DNA of 64,000 nt. Source: Phyllobacterium pellucidum (GTDB taxonomy: Bacteria; Pseudomonadota; Alphaproteobacteria; Rhizobiales; Rhizobiaceae). Positions within the stretch are counted from its first letter, which is position 1, and every line of letters starts with the position of its first letter. Of the stretch, positions 54,621 to 63,268 are shown piece after piece. Location of the stretch: positions 248,001-312,000 of the forward strand of contig NZ_JABUMX010000001.1 of assembly GCF_013327855.1 (NCBI RefSeq). Direction: 5' to 3'. The notes beneath the pieces are model-generated. The model saw nothing but the letters and a program-made list of their open reading frames with translations. It made no database searches and had not been told where the DNA came from. A program made the translations under genes and the position numbers.

Positions 54621-54671
54621 TGACCAACTTGACCAAGCGCCCTATGGGCCTTACATTGGTCAAGTTAGTCA
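54621..54671. promoter_or_regulatory. Inverted-repeat operator of the toxin-antitoxin promoter
   Basis: TGACCAACTTGACCAA (54621-54636) and TTGGTCAAGTTAGTCA (54656-54671) form a 16-base inverted repeat with one mismatch, 19 bases apart. It flanks a promoter-like pair and lies 15 bases upstream of the antitoxin start, the usual position for autoregulation by the Phd-type protein. Confidence 0.65.
54629..54657 (+). promoter_or_regulatory. Promoter of the Phd/VapC-type pair
   Basis: TTGACC at 54629-54634 and TACATT at 54652-54657 are 17 bases apart. Both hexamers overlap the ends of the inverted repeat, so a bound antitoxin would block polymerase. Confidence 0.55.
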
Positions 54672-54685
54672 AGAGGAAGCCGCCA

Positions 54686-54925
54686 ATGAACAAAGTCAAT
54701 CTGTATGACGCAAAAACCAATCTTTCCAACCTTGTTGACCGTGCAGCGGCTGGTGAAGAAGTGGTGATCGCCAAGAACGGCGTGCCATTGGCCAGACTGG
54801 GACCATTGCCGAAACAGAAACAGTCACGGCACCCGGCAAAGGCACTCGGAATATCCTATATCGCGGAGGATTTCGATGCTGTGGATGATCAGACTGTCGA
54901 GCTCTTCAGTGGCGGCAACGCATGA
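54686..54925 (+). CDS. Antitoxin, Phd/YefM family
   Basis: The 79-residue protein has the Phd/YefM N-terminal DNA-binding fold: VNLYDAKTNLSNLVDRAAAGEEVVIAKNGVPLARLGPL (about residues 4-41). The C-terminal 35 residues are acidic and presumably wrap the toxin. The start at 54686 has AAGAGGAAG about eight bases upstream. It overlaps the toxin gene by four bases (ATGA), which supports co-translation and fixes the pairing. Antitoxin and toxin form an autoregulated module. Confidence 0.93.
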   Translation: MNKVNLYDAKTNLSNLVDRAAAGEEVVIAKNGVPLARLGPLPKQKQSRHPAKALGISYIAEDFDAVDDQTVELFSGGNA

Positions 54926-55305
54926 ACCTTCTGCTCGATACCCACGTGCTTCTCTGGTGGGATGCCGGGGCCTCAGAGATGGGCGCTACGGCGCGAGCGG
55001 TCATCGCAAACCCTGATAATACAGTCTATGTAAGCGCAGCATCCGTTTGGGAAATCGCAATCAAGAGCGCCAAGGGTAAATTGCGCTTCAACGGCTCAGC
55101 CCACGCCGCCATCGAAGCTAACGGCTTTTTGCCGCTGTCTATGTCGACCGCACACGCAGAATTGGCGGGCCGGCTCGAATGGGCCCATGCCGATCCGTTT
55201 GACCGCATGCTCGTGGCACAAGCCCAATCGGACGGACTGATCCTGCTGCACGCCGACGCCGTCATCCACGAATTCCGCGAAGTCGCACAACTCTGGGCGC
55301 GATGA
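54922..55305 (+). CDS. PIN-domain toxin (VapC-like)
   Basis: The 127-residue protein is a complete PIN-domain ribonuclease. The acidic residues lie in LLLDTHVLLWW (Asp 6), SVWEIAIKSAKGKL (Glu, about 44) and ADPFDRMLVAQAQ (Asp, about 90 and 94), matching the usual three or four metal-binding residues. It presumably cleaves RNA when free of antitoxin. Its stop lies five bases from the convergent COX15 stop. A PIN toxin paired with a Phd antitoxin is a known combination. Confidence 0.93.
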   Translation: MNLLLDTHVLLWWDAGASEMGATARAVIANPDNTVYVSAASVWEIAIKSAKGKLRFNGSAHAAIEANGFLPLSMSTAHAELAGRLEWAHADPFDRMLVAQAQSDGLILLHADAVIHEFREVAQLWAR

Positions 55306-55309
55306 TCAG

Positions 55310-56407
55310 CTATCTTCCCGCGATTACCTCGGTCTCATGTGGATAGCTGCCCTTTGTGGCGCGCCAGTGCGCGACCGAAAACCCGAGCAGAACGATTGCA
55401 AAGCCTTGATGAAGAAGGCCAAGGCCGATTGGCACCATCATCAAGAGCGTCGTGATGCCGATCGCCGCCTGCAGCGCGACAATCACCGCGAGAAGCACGG
55501 CGCGGCGTGCATGGGTCGTGCCCGGTGCACTGCGGCTGACTGAGACGGCCTGCCAGATCGCCACGAGGAAGACGAAATAAGCAAAGCAGCGATGGACGAA
55601 CTGCACCGTCTTCGGATTCTCGAAGAAGTTGTGCCAGATCGGCTGGATCGGGAAAAGATCGCCCGGAACCATCGAGCCATCCATCAACGGCCAGGTGTTA
55701 TAGGATAGTCCCGCGTCGAGACCCGCGACGAGCGCACCAAGATAGATCTGGATGAATACCAATACGACAAACCAGCCGGCAAAGCGCTGGATCGCGCGCT
55801 CCGCCGGGGCTTCGGAATATACGGCAAGACCCCGCGCCACATACATTACCGCCGCAAAGATGATGCAGGCGAGCGTCAGGTGAGTGGCCAAACGATATTG
55901 GCTGACGTCGACGCGGTCTACGAGCCCGGACGCTACCATCCACCAGCCAACCGCACCCTGCAGCGCGCCGAGGGCGAGGATACCGACCATGCGCGGCTTC
56001 AGGCGGCGCTCCAGACGGCCGGTGAGCCAGAAGAAGGCGAGCGGCAAGGCGACCAGAAAGCCGACGCTGCGTGCGAGAAAGCGATGCGCCCATTCCCACC
56101 AGAAAATCTGCTGGAACTCGGAAAGGCTCATGCCCTTGTTCAGCCGTTCGTACTGGGGAATCTGGCGATACTTGTCGAATTCTTCGATCCACTGGTCGTG
56201 ACCGAGGGGCGGAATGATGCCGTGGATCGGCTTCCATTCTGTGATCGAAAGACCGGAGCCGGTCATGCGCGTGGCTCCGCCGACGATGACGATCGTGGCG
56301 AGGACAATAAGGACCAGATAAAGCCAGATCCGCACGTACTGGCGGTTGCGAGCTTCGCGATCCTGAATGAGGCTGATCGCGCCGGCGCTGATTGTCTGAT
56401 CGGTCAT
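55310..56407 (-). CDS. ctaA: Haem A synthase (COX15/CtaA)
   Basis: The 365-residue membrane enzyme oxidises haem O to haem A for aa3-type cytochrome oxidases. About eight helices are predicted. Conserved segments include [28 protein letters not shown], the [15 protein letters not shown] helix and GLLHQGFAI near the end, with His residues that act as haem ligands. Its promoter lies in the 158 bases shared with the divergent DUF2842 gene, a pairing common in alphaproteobacteria. Confidence 0.96.
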   Translation of the reverse strand: MTDQTISAGAISLIQDREARNRQYVRIWLYLVLIVLATIVIVGGATRMTGSGLSITEWKPIHGIIPPLGHDQWIEEFDKYRQIPQYERLNKGMSLSEFQQIFWWEWAHRFLARSVGFLVALPLAFFWLTGRLERRLKPRMVGILALGALQGAVGWWMVASGLVDRVDVSQYRLATHLTLACIIFAAVMYVARGLAVYSEAPAERAIQRFAGWFVVLVFIQIYLGALVAGLDAGLSYNTWPLMDGSMVPGDLFPIQPIWHNFFENPKTVQFVHRCFAYFVFLVAIWQAVSVSRSAPGTTHARRAVLLAVIVALQAAIGITTLLMMVPIGLGLLHQGFAIVLLGFSVAHWRATKGSYPHETEVIAGR

Positions 56408-56565
56408 CGCATACTCCTGTCGGTCGCGGATAGGTGCCGCATAAAGGTGGCGAAGACAAGCTGGGTTCGCGCGACACGCCGTCGCGTTTTTCCAGTATGG
56501 CGGGCTTTTTGGCTTTCCGATCCGGTTTTTAGGCGCTACAGGAAGCGCTGAACTTGGAGAATGCG

Positions 56566-56781
56566 ATGCCGGTCCGGCTGAAGAAACTTATTGGTACATT
56601 TCTGCTCGTGGCGCTGGTATGCGTCTACGCCATCATCGCGACGGTCTTCGCGGTTGCCCTCCTCGCCAATGCCAGCCCCTGGATCCATCTCCTCTATTTC
56701 TTTGGCACGGGGATATTGTGGGTCGTCCCGGCAATGTTCATCATCAGCTGGATGGAAAAGGCGCCGAAGAAGAAGGCCTGA
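56566..56781 (+). CDS. DUF2842 small membrane protein
   Basis: The 71-residue protein has two membrane helices (about 7-32 and 38-60): [21 protein letters not shown], then [27 protein letters not shown], and a Lys-rich end. I used the ATG at 56566, with GGAG seven bases upstream; the longer frame starts with TTG. DUF2842 is common in alphaproteobacteria and often divergent from haem A synthase genes, but has no assigned role. Confidence 0.9.
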   Translation: MPVRLKKLIGTFLLVALVCVYAIIATVFAVALLANASPWIHLLYFFGTGILWVVPAMFIISWMEKAPKKKA

Positions 56782-56794
56782 GCCTGGCGCGTCC

Positions 56795-57850
56795 TTAATC
56801 GCCCTGCACAACCCTGCGACCGGCATTGGCAATGGGTGTCGTCACCCCGCTCATCATCGTCTGGGCATAGACGAGTTTCTGGAAGCGACCGTTGATCGAT
56901 ATGCGTGGCAGTGCATGCAGATTGGTTCGATGTTCGACATGGATCGTGCCATGGCGCGTCGTCACCGCCGAAACGAAGCGCTCGTCCTTCGCTATCTCGG
57001 CTTCACGCCGGCCGGCCGCCTTGGCGGACCCGTATGGAAACGCGAAGTGGACAGGGCGCTTGCCGAGATGATCGCCGATCATATCCGCCGATTGGCGCAT
57101 TTCCTGGGCCACCATGCGGGGGGTCAGACGCTTGAGATTGTAGTGGTGCACCGTGTGGCCGCCGATCGTGCACAAGGGATCGGCCGAAATTTGCTGCAAT
57201 TCCTTCCAGGTCATGACGTCCTGATCTGCCGCAACGCCGCACAATATACCGGCTTCGGTGCACATTTCGCGCAGGACCGGCAATTGCTCCAGTTCCGTCA
57301 ATGTATATGAGAAATATCGCATAAGGCCATGAAAAGCCGCGCGTTTCTGAAGGACCGTGGAGCAGCGCCACTCCGGCCCGCCCGGCACCTTGATGTGTGT
57401 CGTCTGCGCGACCAGCTTTTCAACGACTTCCCACCAGAGCACTGCTGCGCCTTCAATAAAGCCCGGCGCCACATAGACCGTAAATGGGACGTGATACTTC
57501 TGGAACACGGGATATGCATGGTTGAGATTGTCGTTGTAGCCATCGTCAAGCGTTACCGCGACAAAACGCCGATCGCTGCGAACGCCGTTCTGAACGCGAT
57601 CGGCCATCTGGTCCATCGACACGAACTCGGTGCCCTCCGCTTTCAGCGAGACAAGAATCTCGTCGAGAAATTTCGGGGTGATGGACAGCGAGCGTGTTAC
57701 ACCGAGCGGACTTATGCAATCGGGACGGACGCGGTGCAGCATGATGATCGAACCAAGCCCGCCAAAGCGATTGCGCGCGCCTTGCGCGAAACCACTATGC
57801 CAAGCCAGTCGCATCACGGCTTTGCGTAATAAATCAGCCGTGTGGACCAT
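56795..57850 (-). CDS. Polysaccharide deacetylase family protein
   Basis: The 351-residue protein has a NodB-type deacetylase domain (about 30-300). Motif 1 is VTLDDGYNDNLNHAYPVF with the metal and catalytic Asp residues. Motif 2, expected as H(S/T)xxH, reads GGHTVHHYNL. FPYGSAK matches motif 3. No signal peptide is obvious. It is divergent from the CelD-like gene and flanks an exopolysaccharide locus, so deacetylation of an extracellular or lipid-linked glycan is likely. Confidence 0.9.
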   Translation of the reverse strand: MVHTADLLRKAVMRLAWHSGFAQGARNRFGGLGSIIMLHRVRPDCISPLGVTRSLSITPKFLDEILVSLKAEGTEFVSMDQMADRVQNGVRSDRRFVAVTLDDGYNDNLNHAYPVFQKYHVPFTVYVAPGFIEGAAVLWWEVVEKLVAQTTHIKVPGGPEWRCSTVLQKRAAFHGLMRYFSYTLTELEQLPVLREMCTEAGILCGVAADQDVMTWKELQQISADPLCTIGGHTVHHYNLKRLTPRMVAQEMRQSADMIGDHLGKRPVHFAFPYGSAKAAGRREAEIAKDERFVSAVTTRHGTIHVEHRTNLHALPRISINGRFQKLVYAQTMMSGVTTPIANAGRRVVQGD

Positions 57851-57975
57851 TCTTTCACCAATTTACGCTAATCAAGAATAATCGGAGGGTTGTTTTCAGG
57901 AATTCATGCAACCTAAATGTTTAAAAAATACTGATCAATGAGTCCTCTTTAACTTTCTCCCCGACGGAAAACAAT

Positions 57976-59106
57976 ATGGCTCCTTCCCGGCTTGTGCCTC
58001 GAATCGTTGTCGATGCCAGCGAAGCAACGACTTTATGGAATGCCTTTGCAGGTGAACTTCTCGCGGGTGCTGCGCAGACTGCACACTGGTTCTCCTGCTG
58101 GCAATCATCCGCCAATTCCGATTGTCTCGTTGCGGCACTTTTAATGGACGGCGCCCCTGTACTCCTCCTGCCGCTGGAGGTCGAGCGACGAGGAAGCTTG
58201 CGCATTGCGTGCTATGTCGGCGGACCCCACGCAAACTGCAATTTTCCCGCACTTTTACCCACGCTCTCGATCACTCAAGACGATCTCAACGGTCTCTTTC
58301 AGGCGTTGCACAGGGCGAGGCCCGACATCGACATCGTTACGCTGTCACGCCAGCTCCCCGAGCTTGCCGGGGCTGCCAATCCACTTATGCAGTTGCAACA
58401 TCGCACAAACCCCAATATCAGCCTCGCCATCCGGCTTGATGGCAGTTTCGAGACCGTCCTCAACCGCCACAATTCAAAGCGAAAGATGAAGAAGCATCGG
58501 CACGTGGTCCGGCGCTATGACGACGCAGGGGGCTTCAAGATCGTCACGGCTGCCAGCGCCGCCGAAAGCAGGAACATGCTCGACGATTATTTTGCCTGGA
58601 AGTCTGATCGCCTGGCGCGGGCAGGCATCACGAACACCTATGAGCCGAAGGGCGTTAAGGAGTTTTTTCACCACTTGTTTGCCGACGAAACAAATGCCGC
58701 CTCGCCGCGTTTTCAGTTGCGGGCTCTGGAAGTCAAAGGCAAATATCGGGCGGTTCTCGGCAAATCTCACGCCAAGGGAATGACCTTCATCGACTTCGTC
58801 GGGATCGCCGACGACGAACTCGTCAGTACGAGCCCGGGTGAATTCCTGTTCTATAAGGATATCGAGGAAAGCTGCGGCGCTGATCTCGCCATCTATAGTT
58901 TCGGCATCGGGGACGAGCCGTACAAGCGCAGCTGGAGCGAAATCGAGACGCCAACCTACGACAATGACATCAGCTTGACTGCCAAGGGACGCTTGTTCTC
59001 GCTCTATCTCGGTGCACGCGGCTCAGTGGTGCGCCGGATCAAGCAGAACGAAAAAGTCTGGGCGATGGTCAAGACGGCCCGCGCGAAGCTCCGCGGCCAA
59101 TCCTAG
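57976..59106 (+). CDS. GNAT-fold acyltransferase, CelD/FemAB-like
   Basis: The 376-residue protein belongs to the Acetyltransf_6 group that includes the cellulose-synthesis protein CelD. A hydrophobic N-terminal part (about 30-75) precedes the domain with NRHNSKRKMKKHRHVVRRYDD near 165, FAWKSDRLARAGI near 210 and IDFVGIADDELVSTSPGEFLFYKDIEESC near 270. It could acylate glycan or lipid-linked intermediates. It lies next to deacetylase and capsule genes, which supports a role in polysaccharide modification. Confidence 0.8.
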   Translation: MAPSRLVPRIVVDASEATTLWNAFAGELLAGAAQTAHWFSCWQSSANSDCLVAALLMDGAPVLLLPLEVERRGSLRIACYVGGPHANCNFPALLPTLSITQDDLNGLFQALHRARPDIDIVTLSRQLPELAGAANPLMQLQHRTNPNISLAIRLDGSFETVLNRHNSKRKMKKHRHVVRRYDDAGGFKIVTAASAAESRNMLDDYFAWKSDRLARAGITNTYEPKGVKEFFHHLFADETNAASPRFQLRALEVKGKYRAVLGKSHAKGMTFIDFVGIADDELVSTSPGEFLFYKDIEESCGADLAIYSFGIGDEPYKRSWSEIETPTYDNDISLTAKGRLFSLYLGARGSVVRRIKQNEKVWAMVKTARAKLRGQS

Positions 59107-59118
59107 CAGGGCCGAGCG

Positions 59119-61266
59119 CTAGGCAGAGCGAACAATCCTTCCGCCATCGAGCCGCAACTGTTCCTTGTTGAATGCGGTCAGAAGTTCCGGCTGCAGGAGC
59201 TTGGCGTCAAACACCGCCTTTGCTGTCGCCACCACATCAGGATCATCGGGGTCGACGACGCAGAGGATAAGCTCGGTGCCGTCGGCTATGATATGTTTCA
59301 ACTCCTTGACGGTGGCCGCACCACCATCGATCACCACAAGATCATATGCCGATTGCAAGGCATTGAGGATCATGGGCAGGCGACCCACCGATTGCATCGC
59401 CTTGGCCGGGTCGTGATTGCCAAGCGGAATGACCTCGGCCTGCGAATAGTGATCGGGGTGGATCACATCGCTGAAATGCTTGTCGGATACGAGCAGATTG
59501 GTGATGCCCGGAAGGTTCTTCTCATCGAGCATGGAACGGCCAATCTCGCCGGAGCCGGTCATGTCGATGAGGATGACCCGCACGCCGCGGTCGGCAAGCT
59601 CGCGGACCAGCAGTATGGTGAGGGCCGAAGCTTCATCACCCTCCGGGGAAACAACGACCGCTCGCGCCGCCCCACTTGCCATCAGCCGGGCGGCCACATT
59701 GGCAACTCCGGAATGGTCCGCTTGAACCGGAACAGTGAGTGCCTCCTTCGCCGGAGGTTCGATTGCTGGCCGCGGGGTTTCTTCCGGCCCTGAAATCGCG
59801 AGCGTCGCCGGACTGAGCGGGAGTGCGGGAGGCACGGGTTCCGGGAGGGCCTCCCGCGCACTGTAAGCAGGGCGCAGGGCCGCTCCGGTAAACAGCGCAT
59901 GCAGCAGGGTGAAAATGCTCAGCAACAGCAGCGAGGCGACGAATGCCGCAATGGTCATTGGCATGATCTTCGGAAAATAGGGCTCAATTGGCCGGTCGGC
60001 CCGCGAAAAAATGCGGGCATCCGCAGGCATCGAGCTGCGGTCGATCCGCGACGAGGCCTCGCGGTAGCGGGTCAAGTAGGATTCGAGCAATTGCCGCTGG
60101 GCTGTGGCCTCGCGCTCAAGCGCGCGCAACTCCACCTCTTCTTCGCCGGCCCTCGACGATTGCGCCTTCAATTCATCGAGCGAGCGGATCAGTTGGGCTT
60201 CGCGCAGGCGCGACGTCTCAGCCTCGCTTTCGAGCGAGCCCTGAACCTTGCGGGCTTCCAGCCGGATCTGCTGGTTGAGATCGGCAAGCTGCGAGCGCAA
60301 TGCCTTGATGCGCGGATGTCCGCTCAGAAGCGTGGATGACTGGTCGGCAATGTCATTGTTGAGTTGCACCTGCCGCTCGCGCAGCCGCTGGATCAGGGGC
60401 GATGCCATCACGTCTGGCAGCGTTTCGACAGCTGCACCATTGGCAAGCGCCGTACGCACGCTTTCGGCCTTTGCTTCGGTCGCAGCGCGATTGGCACGAA
60501 CACGCGACAATTCCGAGGAAAGCTCGGATAATTGCTGCGTTGCAAGCACGGCATTGTTCTGGCCGATAAGGAGATCGGACGAACTGCGGAAAGCTGCGAC
60601 TTTGGCCTCGGCTTCCTTAACGCGCTTGCTGAGATCGTCGATTTCAGGTTGCAGCCAGCCCGTGGCGTCTTCGTTCGATTGCGACTTCGATGCCTGCTGA
60701 GTGGCAATATATTCGTCGGCAATGGCGTTGGCGACCGCGGCAGCGAGCGCCGGGTCCTTTGACGAAAACTGGACGACGATGACGCGTGAGTTCTGTACTG
60801 CATAGACGACAAGCCGATCGCGCACGCCCTGAAGAATATAGTCGTCGCGGGTCTCTACGTCCGGGTTCTTGCCAATACCCACCTCGCCGAAGAAGCGTCC
60901 GATTGCCGATGGCTCGGCTCCAGCGGAAAGTTCGGGATTCTTGCCGAGGTCGAGCTTGACGATGACGCGCTTCAGGAGATCGGAAGAATTGATCACCTCG
61001 ACCTGGCTCTTGATGCCCTCCTGATCGATGACCGCCCGATCGTCCGCCTGCTGCGTCGTCGGACGGGTGAATATCGACTCCCGCGTCTCGATGAGTATCC
61101 GTGTTTCCGCCCGATATTTTGGCGAAACGGACGACAAGGCAGCAAATGCCAACCCCGTCAGCAGAATTGAGCCGAGGAGGATGCGCCACTTGCTTCGCCA
61201 AAGGCTGGCGAACAAGGCACCTATATCAATGTCTACATCGTTACCGACAGTGCTCGCCCCGGCCAT
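59119..61266 (-). CDS. GumC/ExoP-like polysaccharide co-polymerase with degenerate kinase domain
   Basis: The 715-residue protein has an N-terminal Wzz domain (about 10-120), a helix at 30-50 and a second near 440 (MTIAAFVASLLLLSIFTLL). A long periplasmic coiled coil lies between (about 180-390). The C-terminal domain has the fold of bacterial tyrosine kinases, but the Walker A region is VVSPEGDEASAL without GKT, Walker A' is LIDMTGSGEIG and Walker B is VVIDGGAA. No Tyr-rich tail exists. It probably sets chain length without kinase activity. It is transcribed opposite to the export and glycosyltransferase genes. Confidence 0.9.
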   Translation of the reverse strand: MAGASTVGNDVDIDIGALFASLWRSKWRILLGSILLTGLAFAALSSVSPKYRAETRILIETRESIFTRPTTQQADDRAVIDQEGIKSQVEVINSSDLLKRVIVKLDLGKNPELSAGAEPSAIGRFFGEVGIGKNPDVETRDDYILQGVRDRLVVYAVQNSRVIVVQFSSKDPALAAAVANAIADEYIATQQASKSQSNEDATGWLQPEIDDLSKRVKEAEAKVAAFRSSSDLLIGQNNAVLATQQLSELSSELSRVRANRAATEAKAESVRTALANGAAVETLPDVMASPLIQRLRERQVQLNNDIADQSSTLLSGHPRIKALRSQLADLNQQIRLEARKVQGSLESEAETSRLREAQLIRSLDELKAQSSRAGEEEVELRALEREATAQRQLLESYLTRYREASSRIDRSSMPADARIFSRADRPIEPYFPKIMPMTIAAFVASLLLLSIFTLLHALFTGAALRPAYSAREALPEPVPPALPLSPATLAISGPEETPRPAIEPPAKEALTVPVQADHSGVANVAARLMASGAARAVVVSPEGDEASALTILLVRELADRGVRVILIDMTGSGEIGRSMLDEKNLPGITNLLVSDKHFSDVIHPDHYSQAEVIPLGNHDPAKAMQSVGRLPMILNALQSAYDLVVIDGGAATVKELKHIIADGTELILCVVDPDDPDVVATAKAVFDAKLLQPELLTAFNKEQLRLDGGRIVRSA

Positions 61267-61485
61267 TCATGCAACTCCACTTCGATCGGCGACATGGTAA
61301 ATGCCTATGGTAACCAGCGCGTTAAGAATATCTGCTGCGAATGCATGATCAAATTGAGGCATACTATTCTTAAGCACATGAAGCGCCGGCCTTTGCCGAT
61401 ATTTTACCAGCCATTAACCCTAATGAATTGATAATCCCAGCAAGAATCGAGAATTCTCGTTGCAACTGTCGTTAGGGTTCAGGCC

Positions 61486-62052
61486 GTGTCCAGCAAACAG
61501 ATCTTAATGGTCGCCATTGGCGTGCTATCGATGACGCTCGGTGGATGCGCCAGTTACCGGCCGGCTCCCCCTGCTTTCAACGCAGCGATCAACAAGCCGT
61601 ACGTCTTGGATGCCGGCGACCGCATACGTCTGACCGTCTTCGATCAGGAGGGTATCACCAATACCTATAGCGTAGACCAGGCCGGCTATATTTCGGTTCC
61701 GCTTGTCGGCAGCGTTCCTGCCCGCGGCAAGACAATACAACAGATAGAGGCGGCGGTTGCCGCCAAACTTCGCAAAGGCTTCTTGCGCGATCCTGACGTG
61801 GCAGTGGAGATCGACCGATATCGTCCTGTCTTCATCATGGGCGAAGTCGGCGCAGCTGGCCAATATTCCTACGTTCCCGGCATGACCGCTCAAAAGGCGA
61901 TTGCCGCTGCCGGCGGGTTCACGCCGCGCGCTAACCAGGCGGATGTCGACATTACTCGTCAGATCAATGGCGAGAGCCTGACCGGCCGCGTCATCATTTC
62001 CGAACAGGTGCTGCCCGGCGACACGCTCTACGTGCGCGAACGGTTCTTCTGA
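61486..62052 (+). CDS. Polysaccharide export lipoprotein (Wza/ExoF-like)
   Basis: The 188-residue protein begins at a GTG and has a lipoprotein signal (LGGC at about residue 21). Poly_export and SLBB domains follow: YVLDAGDRIRLTVFDQEGITNTYSVDQAGYISVPLVG (about 40-76) and VFIMGEVGAAGQYSYVPGMTAQKAIAAAGGF near 120-150. It probably forms or contacts the outer-membrane channel for exopolysaccharide, though it is shorter than full Wza. It lies eight bases before the glycosyltransferase gene. Confidence 0.92.
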   Translation: MSSKQILMVAIGVLSMTLGGCASYRPAPPAFNAAINKPYVLDAGDRIRLTVFDQEGITNTYSVDQAGYISVPLVGSVPARGKTIQQIEAAVAAKLRKGFLRDPDVAVEIDRYRPVFIMGEVGAAGQYSYVPGMTAQKAIAAAGGFTPRANQADVDITRQINGESLTGRVIISEQVLPGDTLYVRERFF

Positions 62053-62059
62053 TCCTGTC

Positions 62060-63205
62060 ATGACGAACGAGAAATCGCTGCGGATTGTCCACTGCTTTCG
62101 CGCTCCCGTCGGCGGGATATTCCGTCATGTTCGCGACCTCATCGATGCGCAGGTGGCCGCGGGGCACAAGGTTGGCGTCATCTGTGACGCGTCCACTGGC
62201 GGCGCCTTCGAGGAAGCGCTGCTCGACGAGATGCGCGGCAAGCTTGAACTTGGCCTCGAGCGGATCGCCATGCAACGCCAGATCGGTCCCGGCGATGCCA
62301 TTGCCGCGTTCCGCACCTACAAGATCATCGCCAGGATGGCTCCCGATGTCCTCCATGGCCACGGCGCAAAAGGCGGCACCTATGCGCGCCTTTTCGGATC
62401 GATGCTGCGGCGGTTTACCGGCACGAAGGTCGCGCGCTTCTATTCGCCTCACGGCGGGAGCCTCCATTTCGATCCGGCAACCATGCAGGGCCGCGTCATT
62501 TTTCGCGTCGAGCGGCTGCTGGAACGGATGACAGACCGGATCATATTCGTGTCTGCCTATGAACAAGGCGTCTATTCCAAGAAGATCGGTGTCCCGCGCT
62601 GCGGACATGCACTGATCTATAATGGCCTCAAGGACAGCGAGTTCGAGCCAGTCCCTTTGGACGGCGATGCGGCGGACTTCCTTTTCATCGGCGAGATTCG
62701 CGAACTGAAAGGACCGGATATTTTTGTAAGCGCGCTGGCGCAGGCGAGCGCCGCATCCGGGCACACGTTGAAAGCCGTCATGATCGGAGATGGCAACGAC
62801 CGCGCCGCCGTAGTCGAGCAGGCGCAAAGGGACGGTTTGGGCCCGCACATCCGCTTTCTCATGCCCATGAAGGCGCGCGAAGCCTTCAGGCTGGCAAAGG
62901 TAGTGGTCATTCCCTCCCTTGCTGAGGCCCTGCCCTATATTGTGCTGGAAGCACTCGCCGCCGGTCGTCCTGTCATTGCCAGCCGGGTTGGGGGAATTCC
63001 TGAAATCCTTGGCGAAACGTCGCGCGCGCTCGTCGAGCCGAACGCCGAGGCGCTGGCGAAAACCATGACGCGCGCCATCAGCGATCTTCCTGCTTTCAAG
63101 GTGCTGCTTCCCGATATACACGCCCTTCGCGAGAAATTCGGCGTAGCAAACATGGCCGCACGCCTGGAGGCTGAGTACTTCTCAGCGCTTGCAACACAAG
63201 ATTAG
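62060..63205 (+). CDS. GT4-family glycosyltransferase
   Basis: The 381-residue protein has the GT-B fold of family 4. The N-terminal half shows CFRAPVGGIFRHVRDLIDAQ, and the C-terminal half has the nucleotide-sugar-binding segment PSLAEALPYIVLEALAAG with the E-x7-E pattern (about 290-300), followed by RPVIASRVGGIPEI. It would add a sugar to the growing repeat unit of the exopolysaccharide. The donor and acceptor cannot be read. It follows the Wza-like gene closely and precedes the initiating transferase by 63 bases. Confidence 0.93.
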   Translation: MTNEKSLRIVHCFRAPVGGIFRHVRDLIDAQVAAGHKVGVICDASTGGAFEEALLDEMRGKLELGLERIAMQRQIGPGDAIAAFRTYKIIARMAPDVLHGHGAKGGTYARLFGSMLRRFTGTKVARFYSPHGGSLHFDPATMQGRVIFRVERLLERMTDRIIFVSAYEQGVYSKKIGVPRCGHALIYNGLKDSEFEPVPLDGDAADFLFIGEIRELKGPDIFVSALAQASAASGHTLKAVMIGDGNDRAAVVEQAQRDGLGPHIRFLMPMKAREAFRLAKVVVIPSLAEALPYIVLEALAAGRPVIASRVGGIPEILGETSRALVEPNAEALAKTMTRAISDLPAFKVLLPDIHALREKFGVANMAARLEAEYFSALATQD

Positions 63206-63268
63206 TTTCTTTTCTGTATTTCAGGGCGATCCGTGCTAATGAGGGCCGCTACAACTTCAGGGTCAATC

